This document shows positions 23,710-31,642 of a DNA stretch of 64,000 bases, one piece after another. The notes beneath the pieces were generated by a model, which was not told the DNA's origin, ran no database searches, and saw only the letters and a list, made by a program, of their open reading frames with translations. The DNA lies in assembly GCF_023487995.1 (NCBI RefSeq), contig NZ_JAMFKN010000001.1, forward strand, positions 248,001-312,000, read 5' to 3'. Numbering within the stretch: the first letter of the stretch is position 1; every line of letters starts with the position of its first letter. The translations under genes were made by a program, and so were the position numbers. This DNA comes from Thermohalobaculum sediminis. Lineage in GTDB: Bacteria; Pseudomonadota; Alphaproteobacteria; Rhodobacterales; Rhodobacteraceae.

Positions 23710-26700
23710 TGCACCTCCTGCTGGCGCAGCCTGGCCAGGCGGATCCGTCCGAGGCCGTCGATCTCGGCCAGAGCCCGGCCGAGGTGATCGTGATCTCGGC
23801 CGCCGACACCGAGCTTGCGGCGCTGGCCGAGGCGCGCGCCGAGCTGGGCCCCGACGCGCCGGGCCTCAGGCTCGCGTCGCTCCTGCATCTCGCGCACCCG
23901 ATGTCGGTCGATCTCTACCTCGACCGCACGGCGACCCGGGCGCGGCTGGTGATCGCGCGCGTGCTGGGCGGCGAGAGCTACTGGACCTACGGGATCGAGC
24001 AGTTCACCGCGCGGCTGGCCGAGGCCGGCGTGGCCTTCGCGGCCCTGCCCGGCGACGATAAGCCGGACCCCGGCCTCTCGCGCATCTCGTCGGTCGCGGC
24101 GGCGGATTACGAGGCGCTCTGGGCCTACCTCGTCGAGGGCGGGCCCGAGAACGCCGCCAACTTCCTGCGCCACGCCCGCTGGATGCTGGACCCCGACGGG
24201 ACCGAGCCGCCGCCCCCGGCCCGGCCGCTGCTGCGCGCGGGGCTCTACTGGCCGGGGGCGGGCACGACCGATCTGGCGGCCGTCCGGGCGGCCTGGCCCG
24301 ATCCGGCGGCGCCGGTCGTGCCGCTGGTCTTCTACCGCGCGCTGGTCGCGGGCGCGGGCCTGCACCCGATCAATCGGCTCGTCCGCGCGCTGATGGCCGA
24401 GGGACTGAACCCGCTGCCGGTGTTCGTGGCCTCGCTCAAGGATCCGGTGAGCCAGGGGACGCTCGAGAGCCTGTTCGCCGAGGCGCCGCCCGCGGTCATC
24501 CTCAACGCCACGAGCTTCGCAGTCTCCTCGCCCCAGGCGGGCGAGCAGCAGCCCACGGTGCTGGACCGCCCGGGCGTGCCGGTTCTGCAGGTCGTCCTCT
24601 CCGGCGGCACCGAGGAACAGTGGGAGAAGGGGACGGCCGGCCTCTCGGCGCGCGACATCGCGATGAACGTGGCGCTGCCCGAGGTCGACGGCCGCATCCT
24701 GTCACGCGCCGTGAGCTTCAAGGGCGAGGCCTTCTTCGACGAGGCCACCCAGTGCCGCATCACGGCCTACCGCGCGCGCGGCGACCGGGTGAGCTTCGTC
24801 GCGCGCCTCGCCGCCGCCTGGGCGCGGCTGCGGCGCGAGCGGCCCGAGCGGCGCCGCGTGGCGGTGATCCTCGCCAACTACCCAAACCGCGACGGGCGGC
24901 TGGCAAACGGCGTGGGACTCGACACGCCCGAGAGCTGCGTGGGCGTGCTGGCGGCGCTGAAGGCCGCGGGCTATGGCGTCGAGGGGGCGCCGACCGACTC
25001 GGCCACGCTGATGGCGCGCATCCAGGCGGGGCCGACCAATTGGCTCGCGGACCGCGCGGCGCGTTCGGGCGGCGCGCGGCTCTCGCTCGCGGCCTACCAG
25101 TCCTTCTACGGCACCCTGCCCTGGGAGCTGCGCCGCAAGGTCGAGGAGCGCTGGGGGCATCCGCAGGATGATCCCTTCTTCGCCCCCGGCGATCTCGACT
25201 GCGGCGGCTTCGCGCTCTCTATCCTCGACTTCGGCCACGTCGTCGTCGGCGTCCAGCCCGCGCGCGGCTACAACATCGACCCGGTCGAAAGCTACCACGC
25301 CCCCGACCTCGTGCCGCCACACAACTACCTCGCCTTCTATGCCTGGCTGCGCGAGGAATTCGGGGCCCACGCGATCGTGCATCTGGGCAAGCACGGCAAT
25401 CTCGAATGGCTGCCGGGCAAGGCGGTGGCGCTGTCGGAGAACTGCTTCCCCGAGGCAGCGCTGGGGCCGATGCCGCATCTCTATCCCTTCATCGTCAACG
25501 ACCCCGGCGAGGGCACGCAGGCCAAGCGCCGGGCGCAGGCGGTGATCATCGACCACCTGACGCCGCCGCTGACGCGGGCCGAGACCTACGGGCCGCTGAG
25601 GCAGCTCGAGGCGCTGGTCGACGAATACTACGAGGCCTCGGGCGTCGATCCGCGCCGGCTCGACCATCTGCGGCGCGAGATCCGCAGCCTCGTGTCGGCC
25701 GCGCGGCTCGACCTCGATGCGGGGATCACGCCGGACATGGCCGAGGACGAGGCGCTGAACCGGCTCGATACGTATCTTTGCGAGCTGAAGGAGGCGCAGA
25801 TCCGCGATGGCCTGCACGTCTTCGGCCGCGCGCCCGACGGGGGGCTGGAGCGCGACCTCGCCATCGCGCTGGTGCGCGTTCCGCGGGGCGACGGCAAGGG
25901 GGGCAACGCCTCGCTGATCCGGGCGCTGGCGCGCGATTGCGGGATCGACCCCGAAAGCTTCGACGCCCTCGACTGCGACATGGGCGCCCCCTGGGAGGGA
26001 CCGCGGCACAAGTTCCTGCACGCGGTCGCGACCGACCCGTGGCGCACGCAGGGCGACACGGTCGAGCGGCTCGAGGCCCTCGCCCAGCTTGCGATCCAGT
26101 GGCCCGAGACGCCCCGCGACTTCCGCCACACCGCGCCGGTGCTCGAGGCCTTGCATGGCGAGATCCTGCCCGCCATCCGCGCCTGCGGGCAGGCCGAGAT
26201 GGCGGCGCTCATGGCGGGGCTCGACGGCCGCTTCGTCCCCCCCGGCCCGTCGGGGGCGCCGACCAGGGGGCGGCCCGACGTGCTGCCGACGGGGCGCAAC
26301 TTCTTCTCGGTCGACAGCCGGGCGGTGCCGACGCCCGCGGCCTTCGCGCTGGGCTGGCATTCGGCCTCCCTGCTGGTCGAGCGGCACGTGCAGGAACATG
26401 GCGACTGGCTGCGCGCGGTCGTGCTCACCGCCTGGGGCACGGCGAACATGCGCACCGGCGGCGATGACATCGCCCAGGGGCTGGCGCTGATGGGCGTGCG
26501 GCCGACATGGGACCAGGCGAGCCGGCGGGTGACGGGCTTCGAGATCGTGCCGCTTGCGCATCTCGACCGTCCCCGCGTGGACGTGACCTTGCGCGTCTCG
26601 GGTTTCTTCCGCGACGCCTTCCCGGCGCAGATGGCCCTGTTCGACGCCGCCGCGCGCGCGGTGATGGCGCTGGACGAGCCAGAGGAGATGAACCCCCTCG

Positions 26701-27476
26701 CCGCACGTTTCCGGGCCGATCGCGCGCGCCTCGCGGCCGGGGGGATGCCTGAGGATGACGCCGCAACGAACGCGGGATACAGGGTTTTCGGCTCGAAGCC
26801 CGGAGCCTATGGCGCGGGGCTTCAGGCGATGTTGGACGAGCACCTGTGGGAACGGCGAGCCGATCTGGCCGAGTCTTACGTCAACTGGGGCGCCTATGCC
26901 TATGCGCGCGAGGCGGACGGCGTGCGTGCACGCGACGCCTTCGAGACGCGCCTCACCGCGGCGGAGGCCGTGGTCCAGAACCAGGACAACCGCGAGCACG
27001 ACCTGCTCGATTCGGACGACTACTACCAGTTCGAGGGCGGTGCCGCCGCCGCCGTCGAGCACCTTTCGGGCCGCGCGCCCGCGGTCTATCACAACGACCA
27101 CTCGCGGCCCGAGCGCCCGGTGATCCGCACGCTCGAGGACGAGATAGGCCGCGTCGTGCGATCGCGCGTGGTCAACCCCAAATGGCTCGCCGGGGTGCGG
27201 CGCCATGGCTACAAGGGCGCATTCGAGATCGCCGCGACGGTCGATTACCTCTTCGCCTTCGCCGCGACGACCCATGCGGTGCGCAGCCATCATTTCGATC
27301 TTGTCCACGAGGCGGTGATCGAGGATGACGAGGTGCGCGGCTTCATCGCCGAGGCAAACCCCGCCGCGCTGAGCGAGATCGCCGCGCGCCTTTCGGAGGC
27401 GATCGATCGGGACCTGTGGCAGCCGCGCTCGAACTCGGCGCGCGCGATGCTGGCCGAGCTTCGGGGCGAAACATGA
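23709..27476 (+). CDS. cobN: cobaltochelatase subunit CobN
   Basis: Large subunit of the ATP-dependent CobNST cobaltochelatase, which inserts Co2+ into hydrogenobyrinic acid a,c-diamide in the late-cobalt pathway. At 1255 residues it has the usual length. Family segments include the ILANYPNRDGRLANGVGLDTP stretch, a VHLGKHGNLEWLPGKAVALS active-site region with His residues, NDPGEGTQAKRR, and RTGGDDIAQGLALMGVRP. CobS and CobT are not in the window. TGATG overlap with the GNAT gene upstream. Confidence 0.97.
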   Translation: MHLLLAQPGQADPSEAVDLGQSPAEVIVISAADTELAALAEARAELGPDAPGLRLASLLHLAHPMSVDLYLDRTATRARLVIARVLGGESYWTYGIEQFTARLAEAGVAFAALPGDDKPDPGLSRISSVAAADYEALWAYLVEGGPENAANFLRHARWMLDPDGTEPPPPARPLLRAGLYWPGAGTTDLAAVRAAWPDPAAPVVPLVFYRALVAGAGLHPINRLVRALMAEGLNPLPVFVASLKDPVSQGTLESLFAEAPPAVILNATSFAVSSPQAGEQQPTVLDRPGVPVLQVVLSGGTEEQWEKGTAGLSARDIAMNVALPEVDGRILSRAVSFKGEAFFDEATQCRITAYRARGDRVSFVARLAAAWARLRRERPERRRVAVILANYPNRDGRLANGVGLDTPESCVGVLAALKAAGYGVEGAPTDSATLMARIQAGPTNWLADRAARSGGARLSLAAYQSFYGTLPWELRRKVEERWGHPQDDPFFAPGDLDCGGFALSILDFGHVVVGVQPARGYNIDPVESYHAPDLVPPHNYLAFYAWLREEFGAHAIVHLGKHGNLEWLPGKAVALSENCFPEAALGPMPHLYPFIVNDPGEGTQAKRRAQAVIIDHLTPPLTRAETYGPLRQLEALVDEYYEASGVDPRRLDHLRREIRSLVSAARLDLDAGITPDMAEDEALNRLDTYLCELKEAQIRDGLHVFGRAPDGGLERDLAIALVRVPRGDGKGGNASLIRALARDCGIDPESFDALDCDMGAPWEGPRHKFLHAVATDPWRTQGDTVERLEALAQLAIQWPETPRDFRHTAPVLEALHGEILPAIRACGQAEMAALMAGLDGRFVPPGPSGAPTRGRPDVLPTGRNFFSVDSRAVPTPAAFALGWHSASLLVERHVQEHGDWLRAVVLTAWGTANMRTGGDDIAQGLALMGVRPTWDQASRRVTGFEIVPLAHLDRPRVDVTLRVSGFFRDAFPAQMALFDAAARAVMALDEPEEMNPLAARFRADRARLAAGGMPEDDAATNAGYRVFGSKPGAYGAGLQAMLDEHLWERRADLAESYVNWGAYAYAREADGVRARDAFETRLTAAEAVVQNQDNREHDLLDSDDYYQFEGGAAAAVEHLSGRAPAVYHNDHSRPERPVIRTLEDEIGRVVRSRVVNPKWLAGVRRHGYKGAFEIAATVDYLFAFAATTHAVRSHHFDLVHEAVIEDDEVRGFIAEANPAALSEIAARLSEAIDRDLWQPRSNSARAMLAELRGET

Positions 27477-27579
27477 GGAAACTGGCGGAAGCCAAGGAAG
27501 AACAGGGGTCTCCCAGAAGATTCTGCGGCGCGCCTGCTCACCCCCGACCCGCGCCCCCCACCCTCGCGGAGCGCGCGGC

Positions 27580-28089
27580 ATGACCGACGCCCCGACCGTC
27601 CCGGCAATGTCGGCCCCCATCCGGCTCGACCCCGCATGGCCGCACTGGAAGCGGCTGCGCGCCCTCATCCTCGACGCCTTCGCGAACATGGAGGGACGGA
27701 TCGACCCGCCCTCGTCCGCGCACCGGCTGACCGCGGCCGGCATGGCCGAGCAGGCCCGCAGCGGCGAGGTCTGGGCGATCATGGAGGGCGACGAGCCCCT
27801 GGCCTGCATGTTCCTGACGCCGCGGGCGGACGCGCTCTATCTGGGCAAGGTCGCGGTGCGGCCCGACCGGCAGGGCCGCGGGCTGGGCCGCCGTCTGGCA
27901 TGGCTCGCCGAGCAGCGGGCTCGCGCGCTGGGCCTGCCCGCGCTCGAGCTGCAATCGCGGATCGAGATGGCCGAGATCCACACGATCTACGCCCGGCTCG
28001 GCTTCGCCAGGACTGGCGAGACCGCCCACCCCGGCTATGATCGGCCGACCAGCATCACCATGCGCAAGGAGCTTGGCGCCGCCCCATGA
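27580..28089 (+). CDS. GNAT-family N-acetyltransferase in cobalamin operon (before cobO)
   Basis: A 169-residue GNAT protein; the acetyl-CoA loop is VRPDRQGRGLGRRLAWLAE, preceded by the beta4 strand LYLGKVAV and followed by IYARLGFARTGE. It is only distantly similar to the other GNAT of this operon. Its stop overlaps the cobO start (ATGA), while 103 non-coding bases separate it from cobN. The start at 27580 has a weak ribosome-binding site; an internal ATG at codon 10 is possible. Substrate unknown. Confidence 0.85.
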   Translation: MTDAPTVPAMSAPIRLDPAWPHWKRLRALILDAFANMEGRIDPPSSAHRLTAAGMAEQARSGEVWAIMEGDEPLACMFLTPRADALYLGKVAVRPDRQGRGLGRRLAWLAEQRARALGLPALELQSRIEMAEIHTIYARLGFARTGETAHPGYDRPTSITMRKELGAAP

Positions 28090-28715
28090 CCGACACCCCC
28101 GGAAAGCCCGACGAGCTCGCCCGCCATGCAGCCAAGATGGCGAAGAAGAAGGCCGCGCGCGACAAGATCATGGCCACGAAATCGGGCGAGAAGGGCCTGA
28201 TCATCGTCCACACCGGCAAGGGAAAGGGCAAGTCGACCGCGGCTTTCGGGATGATCTTCCGCTGCATCGCGCACGGCTTCCCCTGCGCCGTGGTGCAGTT
28301 CATCAAGGGTGGCATGGAGACGGGCGAGCGCAGCCTGATCACCACCCGCTTCAGCGACCTCTGCGAGTTCCACACCATGGGCGAGGGCTTCACCTGGGAG
28401 ACGCAGGACAAGGCGCGCGACATCGAGATGGCCCGCGCTGCCTGGGAAAAGGCGAAGGAGCTGATCCGCGACCCCCGCCACCGCATGGTGCTGCTCGACG
28501 AGATAAACATCGCCCTGCGCTACGACTATCTCGACACCGCCGAGGTGGTCGCCTTCCTGCGCGCGGAAAAGCCCGCGATGACCCATGTCGTGCTCACGGG
28601 GCGCAATGCGCCCGAGGCGCTGATCGAGGCGGCCGACCTCGTGACCGAGATGGAGCTGATCAAGCACCCCTTCCGCGAGCAGGGCATCAAGGCGCAGATC
28701 GGCGTCGAGTGGTAG
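28086..28715 (+). CDS. cobO: cob(I)yrinic acid a,c-diamide adenosyltransferase (CobO)
   Basis: Attaches the 5'-deoxyadenosyl group to the cobalt of the corrinoid. The 209-residue protein is of the CobO/BtuR P-loop type: TGKGKGKST at 43-51, a VVQFIKGG segment, and VLLDEINIALRYDYL as Walker B region. A Lys-rich N-terminal helix precedes the P-loop. Last gene of the riboswitch-led operon, convergent with cbiB with 13 bases between stops. Confidence 0.96.
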   Translation: MTDTPGKPDELARHAAKMAKKKAARDKIMATKSGEKGLIIVHTGKGKGKSTAAFGMIFRCIAHGFPCAVVQFIKGGMETGERSLITTRFSDLCEFHTMGEGFTWETQDKARDIEMARAAWEKAKELIRDPRHRMVLLDEINIALRYDYLDTAEVVAFLRAEKPAMTHVVLTGRNAPEALIEAADLVTEMELIKHPFREQGIKAQIGVEW

Positions 28716-28728
28716 GGGCGCGCGGCGC

Positions 28729-29643
28729 TCAGCCGATCAGCCGTCCCAGACCCCACCACAGCACGGCCAAGACCACCATCACCGCCCAGCCGCGCCAGAT
28801 CAGCCGCACTGCCGCCCGGATGTCGTCGGGCGCCGCGTCGAGGCGCCCCTGCGGGTTGAGGTGCGGGTCGTCCGTCGGCACGCCGCCATAGACCCGCGGC
28901 CCGGCCAGCGCGACGCCGAGCGAGGCGGCCATCGCGGCCTCGGGCCAGCCGGCATTCGGGCTGCGATGCAGATCGGCGTCGCGCAGCATCACCTGGAGCG
29001 CCGCGCGCCCGCCGCCGACGAGGCAGAGGATCCCGCCCGCCATCCGCGCCGGCACCCAGTTGAGCAGATCGTCGAGCCGCGCCGCCGCCCAGCCGAACTC
29101 GCGGTAGCGGTCCGAGAGATGCCCGATCATCGAATCCGCCGTGTTCACCGCCTTGTAGGCGAGGAGGCCCGGCAGCCCCAGCAGGGCGAACCAGAAGGCG
29201 GGCGCCACCACGCCGTCCGAGAAGTTCTCGGCCGCGCTCTCGATGGCCGCGCGCGCCACGCCGGCCCGGTCCAGCGACTGCGGATCGCGCCCGACGATCA
29301 TCGAGACCTGCCGCCGCCCCTCGTCGAGCGACACCGCGAGCCCCTCCGCCACCCGCGCGACATGCTGCGCGAGGCTGCGCTGCGCCAGCAGGATCGCGCC
29401 TAGGATGACCTCGATGACGCCGCCGAAGAGGTCGAGCGCCAGCAACTCGCCAAGGCCCAGGCTGCCGGCCACCAGCGCGGCGACCGCGAGCACGCCCTTC
29501 GCGCGCCGCGCCCGGCCCCGGTTGAGGCGCGCCTCGAGCCAGCCGATCGCGCGCCCCATCAGCACGGCCGGGTGAGGCACCCGGCGCCAGATCACCTCGG
29601 GCTCGCCGAGGATCGCGTCGATCAGGAGAGCTAGCGCGAGCAT
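28729..29643 (-). CDS. cbiB: adenosylcobinamide-phosphate synthase (CbiB/CobD type)
   Basis: Membrane enzyme that attaches the aminopropanol (phosphate) arm to adenosylcobyric acid. The 304-residue protein is hydrophobic with several helices, with HPAVLMGRAIGWLE near the N terminus, SAAENFSDGVVAPAFW, KAVNTADSMIGH and the C-terminal YGG...DDPHLNPQG segments. It starts within the last codons of cobC (13-base overlap), so the two are co-expressed. Named cobD in the Pseudomonas/Paracoccus scheme. Confidence 0.95.
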   Translation of the reverse strand: MLALALLIDAILGEPEVIWRRVPHPAVLMGRAIGWLEARLNRGRARRAKGVLAVAALVAGSLGLGELLALDLFGGVIEVILGAILLAQRSLAQHVARVAEGLAVSLDEGRRQVSMIVGRDPQSLDRAGVARAAIESAAENFSDGVVAPAFWFALLGLPGLLAYKAVNTADSMIGHLSDRYREFGWAAARLDDLLNWVPARMAGGILCLVGGGRAALQVMLRDADLHRSPNAGWPEAAMAASLGVALAGPRVYGGVPTDDPHLNPQGRLDAAPDDIRAAVRLIWRGWAVMVVLAVLWWGLGRLIG

Positions 29644-30605
29644 TCCGCCTCCAGCGCCGCCTCGAGGCGCGTCCACCCCTCGGCCGTTCCCGGCAGGCCC
29701 AGCCGCAGCCAGGGCGCGGAATAGGGAAAGATCCGGCTCCAGATCCGCGCGCGCGCCAGCCGCTGATGCGCCGCGGCGGCATCGGGCGTCTCGAAGGTCG
29801 CGAACAACCCCGCCTCGCCGACGAGCCGCCATCCGGCCGAGCGGCCAAGCGCGACCAGCCGGCGGATGTCGCGCGCCAGCCGGACTCGGGTCTGCGCATG
29901 CCAGCCGCGGTCGGCCAGCGCCGCCGCGCCCAGCGCGAGCGCGGGGCCCGACACGGCCCAGGGCCACATCAGGCCTGCGAGGCGCGCGGCGGTCCCGGGC
30001 CCCGTCACCGCGAAGCCGAGCCGCAGGCCGGCGAGCCCGTAGAACTTGCCGAAGCTGCGCAGGATCACCAGCCCCTCGGCCCCCGCATGCGGGATCAGCG
30101 AGCGTTCGGGCGTCGCGTCCATAAAGCTTTCGTCGACCACGAGGCGCGGCAGCGCCTCGGCCAGCGTCTGCAACTCGTGCGTTTCCCATCGCCTGCCGTC
30201 GGGGTTGTTGGGGTTGACGATCACCGCGGCGCGGGTGGCGGCGCCGGGGCGCGCTGCCACGCGCCAGCCCTCGGCGGTGAAGGCGGCGGCGTGCTCGTTG
30301 TAGGTCGGCGCCGGTATCGCGACCTCGCCAGCGGGATCGAGCCGTGGCAACAGGCGGATCAGCGCCGAGGTGCCGGGGGCGACCACCACCGCGGCGCCCT
30401 CGGGCACGCCCCAGAGCGCCCGCGCCAACGCCACGAGGCGGTCCGTCGCATCGCTGTCCGGCAGGCGCGCCCAGTCCTCCTGCACAAGCCCGCTCACCGG
30501 ATAGGCGAGCGGGTTGATCCCGGTCGAGAGGTCGAGCCAATCGCCCGGCGTGCCGCCGAAGCGGGCACATGCCTGCGCCAGGTTGCCGCCGTGATCGCGC
30601 GCCAT
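29631..30605 (-). CDS. cobC: threonine-phosphate decarboxylase-like aminotransferase (CobC)
   Basis: PLP-dependent class I/II aminotransferase-fold enzyme that decarboxylates L-threonine-phosphate to aminopropanol phosphate for the nucleotide loop of B12. The 324 residues contain DLSTGINPLAYP, NPNNPDG at 131-137 and the PLP lysine Lys187 in SFGKFYGLAGLRLGF. It is 13 bases overlapped with cbiB, which uses its product, and divergent from the GHMP kinase predicted to make its substrate. Confidence 0.93.
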   Translation of the reverse strand: MARDHGGNLAQACARFGGTPGDWLDLSTGINPLAYPVSGLVQEDWARLPDSDATDRLVALARALWGVPEGAAVVVAPGTSALIRLLPRLDPAGEVAIPAPTYNEHAAAFTAEGWRVAARPGAATRAAVIVNPNNPDGRRWETHELQTLAEALPRLVVDESFMDATPERSLIPHAGAEGLVILRSFGKFYGLAGLRLGFAVTGPGTAARLAGLMWPWAVSGPALALGAAALADRGWHAQTRVRLARDIRRLVALGRSAGWRLVGEAGLFATFETPDAAAAHQRLARARIWSRIFPYSAPWLRLGLPGTAEGWTRLEAALEAECSR

Positions 30606-30654
30606 GCCGGGTTCCCGCTGTTCAGCCACCCGAAGCCGGGGTAAGCCGCAGGCC

Positions 30655-31506
30655 ATGAACCAGAAGCCCGCCACGGCCGTCAATCCGAAACCCGCAGCCG
30701 CCCGGGTCGCCGGCCACCTCGGCGAGCTTGCGCAGGGGCTTGCGGCACCGGGCGGGCCGGTCGCGCTCGTCACCCTGCCCTGCCCCCTGCTGGTGACCGA
30801 GGTGCGCTACACCCCCGCGCCGGGGCCGCTCCGGTCGGACGAGGCCATCGCCGGGAAGGCGCTGGCCGCCGCGCGCGGCGCGCTCGGCTTCGTCGGACGC
30901 GGGGACTGGGGCGGCGAGATCGCGATCCGCCGCGCCTGCCCGCCCGGCCTCGGCGCCGGCACCTCGACGGCCGAGGCGCTGGGCGCGGTGCGGGCCGTTG
31001 CGGCGGCCTTCGGCGCGCGCCTCGCGCCCGAGGTCGAGGCGCGGTTGTGCCTCGCGGCGGAAGGCGCGGTCGATCCGCTGATGCATGACGAGGCGGTGCT
31101 GTTCGCCTCGCGCGAGGGCCGGGTTCTGCGCCGCCTCGCCGGCCTGCCGCCGATGGCGGTGATCGGCGGGTTCGCGGGCGGACCGCGCGAGACGGACCCG
31201 GCGGATTGCGGCTTTCCCCCGATGCAGGACATCTTCGACGACCTTGCGGATGCGCTCGCGGCGGGGGACGCGGTGCGGCTTGGGCGCGCGGCGACCGCAT
31301 CGGCGGCGGCCAATCAGGCGCGCGACCCGAACCCTGCCTGGGGCGAGATCCGCACGCTCGCCCGCGCGGTCGGCGCGCTCGGCATTTGCGTCGCGCATAC
31401 CGGGTCCGCGATCGCCCTTCTGCTGCCGCCCGGCGCCGATGCGCAGGGCCTGCGTCCCCGGCTCGAAGCTGCGGGGCTCAAGCGCATCCTGGCCTGGCGC
31501 ATCTGA
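30655..31506 (+). CDS. PduX-like GHMP kinase, probable L-threonine kinase
   Basis: GHMP-superfamily kinase of 283 residues. The ATP-binding motif PPGLGAGTSTAE is at 96-107, the N terminus reads AGHLGELAQG (like the CGEL(I/A)QG of PduX), and a C-terminal Gly-rich motif occurs in AHTGSAIALLL. PduX phosphorylates L-threonine, giving the substrate of CobC. Divergent placement 49 bases from cobC-cbiB supports that role. Substrate assignment is inference; a GHMP kinase for another small molecule cannot be excluded. Confidence 0.8.
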   Translation: MNQKPATAVNPKPAAARVAGHLGELAQGLAAPGGPVALVTLPCPLLVTEVRYTPAPGPLRSDEAIAGKALAAARGALGFVGRGDWGGEIAIRRACPPGLGAGTSTAEALGAVRAVAAAFGARLAPEVEARLCLAAEGAVDPLMHDEAVLFASREGRVLRRLAGLPPMAVIGGFAGGPRETDPADCGFPPMQDIFDDLADALAAGDAVRLGRAATASAAANQARDPNPAWGEIRTLARAVGALGICVAHTGSAIALLLPPGADAQGLRPRLEAAGLKRILAWRI

Positions 31507-31519
31507 GCGCGGCGCAGGG

Positions 31520-31642
31520 TCAGAGCCGGACGTTCTCGGTCGAAAACACGTCGGCGCTGGTGAACCCCAGGCCGTTCAGGACGAACCATGCTGCCACGGA
31601 CAGGCCGGCACCCACGATCAGCGCTGCGACGAAGGCCTTCAT
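31520..31642 (-). CDS. 40-residue single-helix membrane peptide coupled to WD40-cytochrome gene
   Basis: A short gene, not recognised as a named family. It begins MKAFVAALIVGAGLSVAAWF and continues to a C terminus STENVRL. One hydrophobic helix (residues ~3-24) is followed by a short polar tail, so it is probably a membrane-anchored or cleaved secreted peptide. Its ATG overlaps the stop of the WD40-cytochrome c gene (ATGA), strong evidence that it is real. It could be a small subunit or assembly factor for the cytochrome or formate dehydrogenase. Confidence 0.7.
   Translation of the reverse strand: MKAFVAALIVGAGLSVAAWFVLNGLGFTSADVFSTENVRL

Noticed and set aside
24702-27809. 1035-codon open frame on the reverse strand across cobN
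   Set aside because: It lies wholly antisense to cobN, is rich in Arg/His/Pro, and shows no domain; an artefact of high GC content.
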